Of a stretch of 35,632 nucleotides of DNA, positions 19,001 to 27,029 are shown piece by piece. Made by a program: the position numbers and the translations under genes. Each line of letters begins with the position of its first letter. Position 1 is the stretch's first letter. Location: assembly GCA_031286095.1 (NCBI GenBank), contig JAITUY010000191.1, positions 1 through 35,632 of the forward strand, read 5' to 3'. Source of the stretch: Treponema sp. (GTDB lineage: Bacteria; Spirochaetota; Spirochaetia; Treponematales; Breznakiellaceae). The notes beneath the pieces were generated by a model. The model was given only the letters and a program-made list of their open reading frames with translations, made no database searches and was not told where the DNA came from.

Positions 19001-21320
19001 GGGAGATAATGTTTGGATTTGTCCTATATGTAACACAAAACATTTGCACCATTCAGATGGTATATGTACTTATTGTTTTTCCAATCTTCAGCCAAAACCT
19101 GAAAAACTCCGTATGGAAGAAACGTATTATACTCAAGAAAGAGATATTAATAAATTACATTGTGAAGAATTAACGGGGCAAACAAACACAAAAGATGCAT
19201 TGGACAGACAACGATTATTTCAAGATATATTTTATGAAAATGAGAATGAAAAAATTGATAATATTGAGATACTAAGCGTAACCACTACAATGGAAGCCGG
19301 TGTTGATATTGGTCAATTATCAGCTGTGATGATGGGAAACGTACCACCTCAACGTTTTAATTATCAACAGCGTGTTGGTCGTGCAGGACGACGAGGTAAT
19401 CCTCTTTCTATAGCTTTGACTGTTTCAAGAGCAAGTAGTCATGATCAAATGCATTATGCCAACCCAGAACGAATAGTTTCCGGTGATCCACTCCCTCCTT
19501 ACCTTGATTTCTCCAGCAAAGATATATTCAAAAGGATAGTTTATAAAGAGTTATTAAGAAACGCTTTTGTTAATTGTGGCATATCAACAAATAAATCTGA
19601 TAGTGTTCATGGACAATTTGGATATGTTTATGATTGGGTCAAAAATAAACTTGTAATTTCAGATTGGTTAAAAAAACAAACAAGTATACCGGAAAATTAT
19701 TCATACTTGATTAATAAATTTGATAATGAAAAGATCAAAGGTGAAAAAAAAGAAATATTAAAAAATATATCAAAGGAAATTATTTCCAATATTGACGAAA
19801 CTCTGAGCGATCCAAATTTCAATCAAATGTATTTAAGTGAAAGACTCGCCGCTGGCGGCAGACTTCCCATGTTTGGCTTTCCAACTCAAGTTAAAAACTT
19901 ATATGAATCATGGCCGAAAGGATTACCCGCAGATGATATTACTGATAGGCATATGGACTTGGCTCTCGCAACTTTTTCTCCAGGTTCTGAAATCGTTAAG
20001 GACAAAAAAATATATACATCAGTAGGATTTATTGATTTTACACGGAAAAATGGCAGAATTGAATCAATTGATGGTTTAAATAAATATGAGAATAAAATTT
20101 TATATCAATGCCCTGAATGTTGGTATACTGCTGTACTTGATAATACAAATTTTTCGAAATGTCCTATATGTGGCCATACTTTTGAAGAAGATAAAGGTGA
20201 AATATGTTCGGATATTTGTTCCCCCAAGGGATATTGCGTCAACTTTTCAGAACAGCCTAAAGATTTTGATGGAAACTTTAACTGGAATCCGATAAAAATC
20301 AGTTCTCGCTTGGACTCAGAAGTAACCCGTGAAATCGAACTTAAATCAATTGAAAAAACAAATATTAAAATGGGAAATAACATAATTCCAGATAAGGGTG
20401 TAGTAAGAACAATCAATACCAATAACGGAGAATTGTTTCATATCACAAAAACATCTAATAATGGATGGGTAAATCCTGATTTGGTAAATTTTAGGATTCC
20501 ACCTAATGCGGAAGAAAAACAAATTGCTCTTGTAACATCAAAAATAACAGGTATTGTTATATTGGCTATAGCTGGCGAGAATGAAAATATTTGTATAAAT
20601 CCATTGTTTGTAGGTAAAATTAATAATATAAACAAAATTCGCCCTCAACTTATAAAATCGGCATTTTTATCATGGGGTGAACTTGTAAGAAGATCTGTTT
20701 CTGATTATTTAGATATAAGAAACAGCGAATTATCTGTTGATTATTCAATCAGACGTGATAATGAAATCCAACAAGCATATCCAAGTATTTACATGATGGA
20801 GCAACTGGAAAATGGAGCGGGTTACACGGATCATTTAGCATCTTTACAGGCAAAGAAAAAATATAATGTGTTTATTGAGCCTTTATTGAAAAATGGTAAT
20901 ATTTTTGAAATATTAACCAATAATCATCAAAATTATTGCGATACGTCTTGTTATGACTGCTTATGTGATTATTATAATCAACAAAAACATGCTCTATTAA
21001 ATTGGCGATTGGGTTTGGATGTAGCTATGTTGTCTTATAATAATAATTATTTGCCATCATATACGGAAGAGAACAGTTATTGGCATTCAATTCTAGAAAA
21101 GACAGAAAAAATTATAAATAATAATAATAATTTTCCTGAAACAAAACTTAATAAGGGAGATAAATTCTGGTATACATCTTCTGAAGATAAAATAAATTTT
21201 ATTTATCATCCATTGTGGAGTGAAAAATATATTCAGGATACAAGTAAAGAATTATTACTTTTAACTAACAAAAGTATTAATTATATTTCTTTATTAGAAT
21301 ATATTAATAATCCCTTATAA
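16092..21320 (+). CDS. Giant SF2 helicase with DUF1998 domain (DruE / DrmA-DrmB / MrfA class)
   Basis: The 1742-residue protein carries a complete SF2 helicase core: Q-like KHQETAI, motif I TTGTGSGKTEAF (about residues 115-125), motif II DELH (about 306-309), motif III-like SSASM, motif IV IFSDSRQSAAKL, motif V TTTMEAGVDIGQL and motif VI QQRVGRAGRRGN. Several zinc-binding cysteine clusters interrupt it: CSCGS...CRHCGEMYFCG, CPRCEF, CPICN...CTYC, CPECW...CPICGH. The C-terminus has the DUF1998 signature, MMEQLENGAGYTDHL then CDTSCYDCLCDYYNQQKHAL. In DISARM these parts are split into DrmA and DrmB; here they are fused, as in DruE of Druantia and in MrfA. It should translocate on or unwind DNA using ATP and drive the anti-phage or anti-plasmid activity of the operon. 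GGGAGG precedes the ATG. Confidence 0.9.
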   Translation: MNNPIEIGRELKKSYLQYIKAGIPLMEKYYEDERNKMYEENGVIMQPPYIEIVKKYEGEKTLSKIFNENKIDIRIADFINCGLLYSDNNEERKLYKHQETAIIDVIKNKKNMVITTGTGSGKTEAFIIPLLANIIEESFKWKEQGKKNAALRSIIFYPLNALAEDQMIRLRKSLERQEVKEWYRKNELTKFITFGRYISRTPKNKYDIKFNDIKFRWDSVKRIIDNCKDKKQLNKLKELIFSSPCCDINSVEMIDRKSMQNTPPDILITNYSMLNIMLMRNEEQSLFEKTREWLSMDKKNLFTLVIDELHTYRGTAGTEVAYIIKVLLHRLGLSPDSPQVRFLASSASMDSSPDSREYISTFFDIDFNSFSLISDKQIEVINQKLLPPFPIKEIRDISNICINNSCETAINKYFNNIDDNIIKFVKKNKLIDWLTYSLQNNRSGNIYAKSINEISNILFDAYESKDRQLFTEIFILLINMSKGDDGFSLQPLRAHYFLRNIEKIYMCVNKDCNMVDSEYKFENRQYGKMYNTPITRCSCGSLVYEAIVCRHCGEMYFCGYINNEKLINVPDNFIPSKPIVLYKPEKELYPDGKIDNWITVDFDYKTGKIKNDRYGEYYKYKKNEDSDFPTTCPRCEFSTTRLRTSDFSALFRHGTGVQKVNQVCADKIMQVLSGENEARKLVIFSDSRQSAAKLSAGIELDHYRDVLRQTILTSFNSNSELIEHLIRWRKGDIKDYNDIPENKRRSIKDNVYLNKIRVDIRDEKEGQLSPCEKAILDNKLTGISPSLENIMSTIMKKLENSGINPAGPYPNNNYIDPMNRNIRWYKCIDFNDNSFIANDPLTRQFVREMQNSCKLEILRVMLGTPKRSFESLGLGYYHVQTSVNSVSPEFLDSILRIIGECNRIYTNMTEEQRSFPRRLWNYIRVVKNETTRNHPLLDLIKQEFVVRNILKDNIDLRITGNTIVFIPAKEGDNVWICPICNTKHLHHSDGICTYCFSNLQPKPEKLRMEETYYTQERDINKLHCEELTGQTNTKDALDRQRLFQDIFYENENEKIDNIEILSVTTTMEAGVDIGQLSAVMMGNVPPQRFNYQQRVGRAGRRGNPLSIALTVSRASSHDQMHYANPERIVSGDPLPPYLDFSSKDIFKRIVYKELLRNAFVNCGISTNKSDSVHGQFGYVYDWVKNKLVISDWLKKQTSIPENYSYLINKFDNEKIKGEKKEILKNISKEIISNIDETLSDPNFNQMYLSERLAAGGRLPMFGFPTQVKNLYESWPKGLPADDITDRHMDLALATFSPGSEIVKDKKIYTSVGFIDFTRKNGRIESIDGLNKYENKILYQCPECWYTAVLDNTNFSKCPICGHTFEEDKGEICSDICSPKGYCVNFSEQPKDFDGNFNWNPIKISSRLDSEVTREIELKSIEKTNIKMGNNIIPDKGVVRTINTNNGELFHITKTSNNGWVNPDLVNFRIPPNAEEKQIALVTSKITGIVILAIAGENENICINPLFVGKINNINKIRPQLIKSAFLSWGELVRRSVSDYLDIRNSELSVDYSIRRDNEIQQAYPSIYMMEQLENGAGYTDHLASLQAKKKYNVFIEPLLKNGNIFEILTNNHQNYCDTSCYDCLCDYYNQQKHALLNWRLGLDVAMLSYNNNYLPSYTEENSYWHSILEKTEKIINNNNNFPETKLNKGDKFWYTSSEDKINFIYHPLWSEKYIQDTSKELLLLTNKSINYISLLEYINNPL

Positions 21321-21442
21321 GAAACATTTAAACATAAATGATGTAGAAATTACCAATGATTTAAAAGATTTTGCTTCAATATTTTAAGAACCTGTATATG
21401 AATTATTTACTTGTATGTGAGGAATTAATATTTAACTTGTGT

Positions 21443-21467
21443 TAACTCCTTACCTAGTAAAGAGTTA
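21443..21467 (+). terminator. Weak hairpin after the helicase operon
   Basis: TAACTCCTTA (21443-21452) and TAAAGAGTTA (21458-21467) form a 10-bp stem with one mismatch and the loop CCTAG. No T-tract follows, so intrinsic termination is doubtful. The rest of 21321-21580 is AT-rich without a visible gene. Confidence 0.25.
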
Positions 21468-21580
21468 CAAGCCAGTAACATCGGCTGTAAATAAGCAAAA
21501 AAAATGCAACTGCTCAATTTCCCCAAAATATTCTCTATATGTCCACCTTGAGCGATATTCCATGCTATTTTATAGAATAG

Positions 21581-21612
21581 AGTTGTGCGGAAACTTCAGT
21601 TTCCGCACAACT
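21581..21612. repeat. Perfect 14-bp inverted repeat between the two defence modules
   Basis: AGTTGTGCGGAAAC (21581-21594) pairs perfectly with GTTTCCGCACAACT (21599-21612) around the loop TTCA. It is much more GC-rich than its surroundings and has no T-tract on either side. It could be the terminus of a small mobile repeat, a REP-like hairpin or a protein-binding site. Confidence 0.55.
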
Positions 21613-21756
21613 TCCGATTAGAACAGCAAAATGCGTAGAATTTTATAAGACTTGTGATACAACTAACCGAGTTGTCGAACAAGTCCACTATCTTTATTGC
21701 TATATTGCCATATTTTAAAAAATATAGTATAAATTCAGGATACTTACCTCTTTGAA

Positions 21757-21907
21757 GGCAGTATAACAATAGAAAAGGCATGAACAAATAACTATGGTTC
21801 TTGATAAAATAAATCATATATTGACATTTTGGCTAAAAATAGTATTCTTGAAGTTGTAATAGCCATTTATTTTGGTCGTAAATGCTTTATTATCAGAGGA
21901 AGAGAAT
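21757..21907 (+). pseudogene. Decayed small gene, copy 2 (upstream of the ATPase module)
   Basis: Bases from about 21778 translate as HEQITMVLDKINHILTFWLK, then IVFLKL and a stop, closely matching the peptide of copy 1 at 11524-11620. A continuing but shifted frame follows (IAIYFGRK...). No intact start is visible. Copy 2 ends about 150 bases before the ATPase gene. The rest of 21613-22026 is AT-rich with no other gene seen. Confidence 0.45.
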
Positions 21908-22026
21908 AAGAGTGATATATTACTTACAAAAACATTAAGTTTTATGTTTTTATGGCATTTGTATATATAGGAGCTTGAAAAATTATCAAATTTTGATAAT
22001 AAAGATAGAAGATAGAAGGTGGAATT

Positions 22027-22059
22027 ATGGACTTAATTTTTAATAAGGCTATTATATGA
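22027..22059 (+). CDS. Possible 10-residue leader peptide coupled to the ATPase gene
   Basis: ATG at 22027 after a GAAGGTGGA site opens a 10-codon ORF (MDLIFNKAII) whose TGA overlaps the ATPase start as ATGA. The ATPase gene itself has a poor ribosome-binding site, so re-initiation from this leader would explain its translation. Such short frames also arise by chance in AT-rich DNA. Confidence 0.3.
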   Translation: MDLIFNKAII

Positions 22060-24293
22060 TAAAAGGATTAGCTTTAACAAATTTTAAATCCATTGGCAAA
22101 ACGTTAATAGCCAACGACGAAGAAATAATCGAAGGCAAACTTGAATTCGCCCCGTTAACCATATTTTGCGGTAAAAACAGTAGCGGGAAAAGCACCGTAC
22201 TTCAATCAATTCTGCTGCTTGCTCAAACGCTTCAAAATAATGTGCCGTCACAAACCCTTGTTCTAAATGGCCCGATGGTGAAACTTGGCGGCGTTAATGA
22301 TATTAAATCTGAATTTCTTACGTCAAAAGATATTTCCATTGATATAGATTTTTTTAACCCTAAACCGACTAAAGGAGCGTCTGCGTCTCTTGAATTTAGA
22401 GAGAAGTATTATGCAATAAATAATAAAGGATTTATAGAAGAGGAAATTTTTATTGAAGAATTGAAAAGAAATTTTAAGTATTTTCTTTCGAATGACCTTA
22501 ATCAAATTATATTTACAATAAATTCAAAAACTTTATTTAATATTAAAATAGAAGATATAGAATGGGAATTAAATACAGGACTTTCAAAAAATGTAAAAGA
22601 TTTAATGGATAAATATCATGTAAATTATTCCATGACAACATATTCAGTAGATAATATTTATCGTTTAGTAATTAATAAACGAATTGGCAATGAATGGGCT
22701 ATTTTTGTAATTACAGAATCCGATTTTATTGTTGTATTAAATAAAAATAAAATTATTAAAAACAAACTTGATAAAATAATAAATAATATAAATATCAGAA
22801 ATCAGAACATTAATCTCAGTATATCATTTTTCAATAAAAAAATAAATGATATTTCCAATATAATACCGCTTATTAATCAATTATATATTAAAGATGAATA
22901 TTTAATAAATAATATTAAATATTATTTTAATTTTACAGCTTCACGAATAACTAAATATAAAGAAATAGATGCAAAGTATAATAATTTTAATTACTTTACT
23001 TTTAAAATGGATAATACTACAAAAAAGATGATAAATATAGATAATTTATCACTAATTGGTCTAAGACTGAATCATTTTATTCCGAAAGAATTTGTTACTG
23101 AAGTAAATCTTCCATTATCTGCGTCTAATTATATAAATTTATTTGTAGATAGTTGGAAAAATCTTAAAATAAAGCAATTTAACAATCGATTTGTTTTTGA
23201 TTTTAATAATTCTATTCGTTATATAAAGAGATGTTTCAATGATTTTATAGATATTTCAGATTTTCTCATACCTGAAGATATAGAAATAAATAATGAGCGA
23301 ATATTTCATCAATATATGAATAGATCAATTACAAAATTAAAGAATATAAATAAAAAAGAACTTTTTAATAAGTTCTTTTTATCGGTCTCCGATACAAAAG
23401 ATAAAAAACATAATTCAGAATCTGATAAATATATAGATACTGAAAAATTGCCTGTTCATATTCAAGATGCTATAAATAATATTACTGATTTTTTTCAGCA
23501 TAACCTAATATATATTGGTCCCTTGAGGGAAGAACCTCATTTACAATATGATGGATATATTGCAAACACTACAAATATTGGTATAAAAGGCGAAAATTTT
23601 GCTGGTGCATTGTATCAGAATAAAAATAAAATAATAAATTATATTAAACCCGATTGTTTTGAACAAGAAAATAAAAAAATAGACTTAGATAAATGTATTC
23701 TTTTAGATGCTGTAAAGGAATGGCTTATATATATTGGAGTAGCATCTGATGTAATTATTAGTTTCAATGGCAGATATGGTTATGAATTAAAAATTAAATC
23801 ATTTGGTAAAAATAAGACAAATGATTTAACTAATGTCGGCGTCGGCGTAAGTCAAATTTTACCAATTATTTTAACTTGTTTACTTGCTCCGGAAGAATCT
23901 ACAATAATTATAGAACAGCCTGAACTTCATCTTCACCCTGCCATGCAGTCAAGATTGGCTGATTTCTTTGTTTCTGCAATACTTTGCAATAAGCAATTAA
24001 TAATTGAGACGCATAGTGAGTATATTATCAACAGGTTAAGACTTCGAATTATTAATTGGCCGTCTGAAAAATCTATTAATGACTCCGTAAAGATATATTT
24101 TACAGATAATCTTAAAGAAGACTACAAAGATTATAAAAAAGGAAATACAATATTCAGGCCATTAAATATCAATGAATACGCGGCAATGTCTGATTGGCCA
24201 GATGGTTTTTTTGACGAATCATCGAAGATCGCCGATGAGATAATAAAGGCGGCTACTAAAAAATGGGAAGAAAACAAGGATAATAAACAGTGA
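22056..24293 (+). CDS. DUF3696-type ABC/OLD-like AAA ATPase
   Basis: The 745-residue protein has an SMC/ABC-type ATPase split around a long middle region. The N-terminus gives KGLALTNFKSIGKT and a Walker A, CGKNSSGKSTVLQSILLLAQ (about residues 38-57), the form typical of DUF3696 ATPases. The C-terminus has the signature GVGVSQILPII (about 596), Walker B TIIIEQPELHLHPAMQSRLA (about 617) and the switch motif IIETHSEYIINRLRLR (about 649). Relatives act as sensors or motors in two-gene immunity modules paired with a toxic effector. The first roughly 100 codons have host-like, GC-richer codons and the middle is very AT-rich, suggesting a mosaic origin. Its stop overlaps the next gene's GTG (GTGA). 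Confidence 0.88.
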   Translation: MIKGLALTNFKSIGKTLIANDEEIIEGKLEFAPLTIFCGKNSSGKSTVLQSILLLAQTLQNNVPSQTLVLNGPMVKLGGVNDIKSEFLTSKDISIDIDFFNPKPTKGASASLEFREKYYAINNKGFIEEEIFIEELKRNFKYFLSNDLNQIIFTINSKTLFNIKIEDIEWELNTGLSKNVKDLMDKYHVNYSMTTYSVDNIYRLVINKRIGNEWAIFVITESDFIVVLNKNKIIKNKLDKIINNINIRNQNINLSISFFNKKINDISNIIPLINQLYIKDEYLINNIKYYFNFTASRITKYKEIDAKYNNFNYFTFKMDNTTKKMINIDNLSLIGLRLNHFIPKEFVTEVNLPLSASNYINLFVDSWKNLKIKQFNNRFVFDFNNSIRYIKRCFNDFIDISDFLIPEDIEINNERIFHQYMNRSITKLKNINKKELFNKFFLSVSDTKDKKHNSESDKYIDTEKLPVHIQDAINNITDFFQHNLIYIGPLREEPHLQYDGYIANTTNIGIKGENFAGALYQNKNKIINYIKPDCFEQENKKIDLDKCILLDAVKEWLIYIGVASDVIISFNGRYGYELKIKSFGKNKTNDLTNVGVGVSQILPIILTCLLAPEESTIIIEQPELHLHPAMQSRLADFFVSAILCNKQLIIETHSEYIINRLRLRIINWPSEKSINDSVKIYFTDNLKEDYKDYKKGNTIFRPLNINEYAAMSDWPDGFFDESSKIADEIIKAATKKWEENKDNKQ

Positions 24294-25369
24294 TTTCTTA
24301 TACAATTGACACTTCTGTTTTTACCCCTCCGCCTACTCCAAAGAACAATATTGAAGAAAAAATGTTTCCAGACGAAATAAATAGATATTTCAGAACAATC
24401 AATAAATGTAATGAACTTATTATTAATAATAATATATCTGTTTATGTATTTCGCTTTTCTCAAAATACATTTGATGATGGGTACAAAAGAATTGCGTCTA
24501 AATATACTAATCTTCCAGTAGATATGTATAAGAAAAGACTAGATGATATTATTCATTATAACATTCCAAATCATCACTATGGCTTTAGAATTGGAACTAA
24601 AAAATATTATTTTGAAGACTGGCTTGAAGAATGTGTAAGGATAAAATATTTAAGATGTGAACAAGATGGGAATAATAAATTTGATAATAGATTAAATTTA
24701 ATTGGTATAATAAATAATTTTATTTACAAAGATTCTAGATTTATTGTTTTACTTATCAAAGAATCAGTTAAAAATATTTCATTAAAATCTAATGATATAA
24801 AATTTTTATTAGGCGAAAAAGAAATAAATGAGAAGATGATGTCCGCAACAATTAGTACAGAACATATTGATTATATTGAATATAGTAATAAAGAGAAATA
24901 TAAATCTGTTTTTGAAGTATACAAAAATGCAAAGGACCAATTCTCACGTTATATTGTCTTTGGAAATGATGTAGAGAGGGGAATTGAAACAATTAGGGAC
25001 TCGGCAGGTCCGCCCGATAGAATATTTGCTTATTTAAAAACATTAACTGAATATTGTGAATACAAAAGAAAAAATGGAAATACCATTCCTGATGATATTA
25101 TCTTAAGCGCTTTAGGGTGTATTTGTAGTTATGAAAGTGAAATTAATATGAATGATGAAGAAACAAAAAACGCCAGAATGTTTGACAATGGAAATAATAA
25201 AAAAATACTTTTTAATTTACATCTAAAACCTAATACATTTAGTATTAACGAAGATTTAGGTAATAAATCAAGGACAGTTCGTATTTACATTTTATGGGAT
25301 AATAATCAAGAAAAAGTAATAGTCGGCTGGATCGGACGACATCTTTATTTGCCGCCCAAAACCCCTTAA
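24290..25369 (+). CDS. Unknown partner of the DUF3696-type ATPase (candidate effector)
   Basis: The GTG start overlaps the ATPase stop by four bases, so the two are translationally coupled. The 359-residue protein is not a family I can name. The N-terminus, ISYTIDTSVFTPPPTP, resembles the first strand of a PIN-type nuclease, where an early Asp binds metal, but the further acidic residues cannot be placed with confidence. The C-terminus, RIYILWDNNQEKVIVGWIGR followed by HL, is a compact conserved-looking block ending eight residues before the stop. Coupling to an ATPase of this class suggests it is the effector of a two-gene defence module. Coding is clear; the role is inference. Confidence 0.65.
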   Translation: MISYTIDTSVFTPPPTPKNNIEEKMFPDEINRYFRTINKCNELIINNNISVYVFRFSQNTFDDGYKRIASKYTNLPVDMYKKRLDDIIHYNIPNHHYGFRIGTKKYYFEDWLEECVRIKYLRCEQDGNNKFDNRLNLIGIINNFIYKDSRFIVLLIKESVKNISLKSNDIKFLLGEKEINEKMMSATISTEHIDYIEYSNKEKYKSVFEVYKNAKDQFSRYIVFGNDVERGIETIRDSAGPPDRIFAYLKTLTEYCEYKRKNGNTIPDDIILSALGCICSYESEINMNDEETKNARMFDNGNNKKILFNLHLKPNTFSINEDLGNKSRTVRIYILWDNNQEKVIVGWIGRHLYLPPKTP

Positions 25370-25414
25370 CATCTCCCAAATCCAGCCATTATAATAATAT
25401 AGGAGTATATAAAG

Positions 25415-26041
25415 ATGAAAATCGTAATCGTAACAGTACCTATGAAGCCGCCTAACGAGGTAGAAGCTATACAGTACCCAATAGACGGAAACAAAGACGT
25501 TGAATACGAAAAGCCTGTCCGCTGTCCCATAAACGGCGTACTTGCAAAAACGCTAAAAAAAGGCGAACAGGTAAAGGTAATTTACATCCTTACAACAGGT
25601 GAAAACAGCGAATGCGAACGGAATAAAAGCGCCTATACCCGGGAACTGGAAGACATCAACAGGGAAATAGGAGCCATTTTGAACTATGATACAATCGAAA
25701 TTGATTTTGAGCCTGCTAACAAGACATACAACAAACTAATCACCGACCTGGCCGGAAAAATCCCCGACAATGCGGAAATCTACGCGGATACCACTTTCGG
25801 CTTCAAACCGGAGACCCTCTCACTGTTTTGCGCGCTTCGCTTTGTCGAAGAATTCCGCGAAGCTGTCGTACGGTATATCGTTTACGGAAAAGTCGAATTC
25901 AACAAGGAGACCAGAAAGCCGGAAAAACCCATGCTTTATGACATTACCTCGCTCTATTATCTTTTCAAATTGATGGGTTCGATGGGCGCTTCCAGCGCCG
26001 AAAACGCAATGGACACGCTCAAAGATTTTTTTGCCATGTAA
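25415..26041 (+). CDS. CARF-like protein (TM1812/Csx1-type sensor fold)
   Basis: The 208-residue protein follows the layout of a stand-alone CARF domain of the TM1812/Csx1 group. It opens with strand MKIVIVTVPMK. A second strand, VKVIYILTTGE, lies near residues 50-60. IYADTTFGFKPETLSLFCAL (about 122-141) aligns with the DITHGFRS ligand-loop region of that group. Then come RYIVYGKVEF and YDITSLYYLFKLMGSMGA. CARF domains bind cyclic oligoadenylates or related nucleotides in type III CRISPR signalling. No effector nuclease domain (HEPN, PD-D/ExK) is attached, and no cas gene or array is nearby. The gene ends nine bases before the sigma-like gene. Codons are host-like, unlike the preceding island. 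The fold call is by eye. Confidence 0.6.
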   Translation: MKIVIVTVPMKPPNEVEAIQYPIDGNKDVEYEKPVRCPINGVLAKTLKKGEQVKVIYILTTGENSECERNKSAYTRELEDINREIGAILNYDTIEIDFEPANKTYNKLITDLAGKIPDNAEIYADTTFGFKPETLSLFCALRFVEEFREAVVRYIVYGKVEFNKETRKPEKPMLYDITSLYYLFKLMGSMGASSAENAMDTLKDFFAM

Positions 26042-26050
26042 GGGGTATTT

Positions 26051-26962
26051 ATGGCGGCGCGCAGAACGGAAGAACAACAAAAAGACCATATTTTTGACAT
26101 TTTCACCAAATGCCGCAGCGAAACCGCGCCCGCCCGCTTGCAGGCGTATTATCCGTCCTTATGCGAGCAGGTATTCATATGGTACAGGGATTACCTTCCG
26201 GTTGACGCGGACGGGATGGGTCTGGAAATAGCGAAGGTTATCAGCCGTTTTATTAAAAGTGAAACCATTTCCGGAATACCGCAGGACAAAGACGGTTTTT
26301 TCAGATACCTCGTCGCATCAATAAAAAGAGAAAAAGCGGGTTCCAGGCATGAATATAATGAGAATGAAACAATAAGAATCCCAAAAGAGAAAAGACGGAA
26401 ATTAAGAGAAGTGGAAGATTTCATCAGGATGAAGGAAAGCCAGCTTGGCAGAAAATTAACTAATAATGAGCGCATACACAGTATATCCAAATGGTTTAAG
26501 AATCATGAATATGTAGATTTATTAAAGGTAAAAAATGTAGGCGGAATTTCAGCTATCATCAATAATGAAGACAAAGAAAAAGACGTCCTAGATTCAAAAG
26601 CCAATTCAATTTATCATACCAATATTACTAATGACCCGCTTGATGAATATATTAGAAAAACAGATATGGAAACACAACGGAAAGCGCTCGAATCTGCATT
26701 GGGGAAAAAACAGGAAAGAAGCAGGGATTGTTACAGGGCGCTTTTTACGTTGCATTATATTGAAAACAACAAAAACTTTGAAGAATTATACTCTGTTCTT
26801 GACAAAGACGTCATAGAAGCCTGTCAGGACGGCAAAAATCCAAGTCAATACGAGATATATCAAAAATACCACCCAAAGGCTCAAAAATCCAGCGCGGAAG
26901 CAATGGCTTCAAAAAATCTTGGCGAATTTCTCAATGATATTGAAATTTGCCTGAAAAAATAA
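26051..26962 (+). CDS. Sigma-70-like protein paired with the CARF-like sensor
   Basis: The 303-residue protein has a block typical of sigma-70 regions 2.4-3: DGFFRYLVASIKREKAG, then ETIRIPKEKRRKLREVEDFI, then KESQLGRKLTNNERIHSISK (about residues 75-150). The IRIPK and LGRKLTNNE elements match the IPRK...LGREPT pattern of primary and alternative sigma factors. A weaker C-terminal helix-turn-helix, NPSQYEIYQKYHPKAQKSSA then EFLNDIE (about 263-298), could be a region 4. It should bind RNA polymerase or promoter DNA. AAGGGG precedes the ATG, nine bases after the CARF-like gene, so they form an operon. From about 26340 the composition turns AT-rich inside the gene. A divergent or inactive sigma is possible. 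Confidence 0.6.
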   Translation: MAARRTEEQQKDHIFDIFTKCRSETAPARLQAYYPSLCEQVFIWYRDYLPVDADGMGLEIAKVISRFIKSETISGIPQDKDGFFRYLVASIKREKAGSRHEYNENETIRIPKEKRRKLREVEDFIRMKESQLGRKLTNNERIHSISKWFKNHEYVDLLKVKNVGGISAIINNEDKEKDVLDSKANSIYHTNITNDPLDEYIRKTDMETQRKALESALGKKQERSRDCYRALFTLHYIENNKNFEELYSVLDKDVIEACQDGKNPSQYEIYQKYHPKAQKSSAEAMASKNLGEFLNDIEICLKK

Positions 26963-27029
26963 TGATTTTCCCCTAAAACCTTAAGTTTTCTTATTTACGG
27001 ACATTGATAATAGTAATGGAGGTTAGTTT

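Noticed and set aside
11838-21320. Assignment to classical DISARM or the Dpd deazaguanine system
   Set aside because: No DNA methyltransferase, no PLD-type DrmC and no deazaguanine-insertion genes are present, and helicase and DUF1998 parts are fused in one protein.
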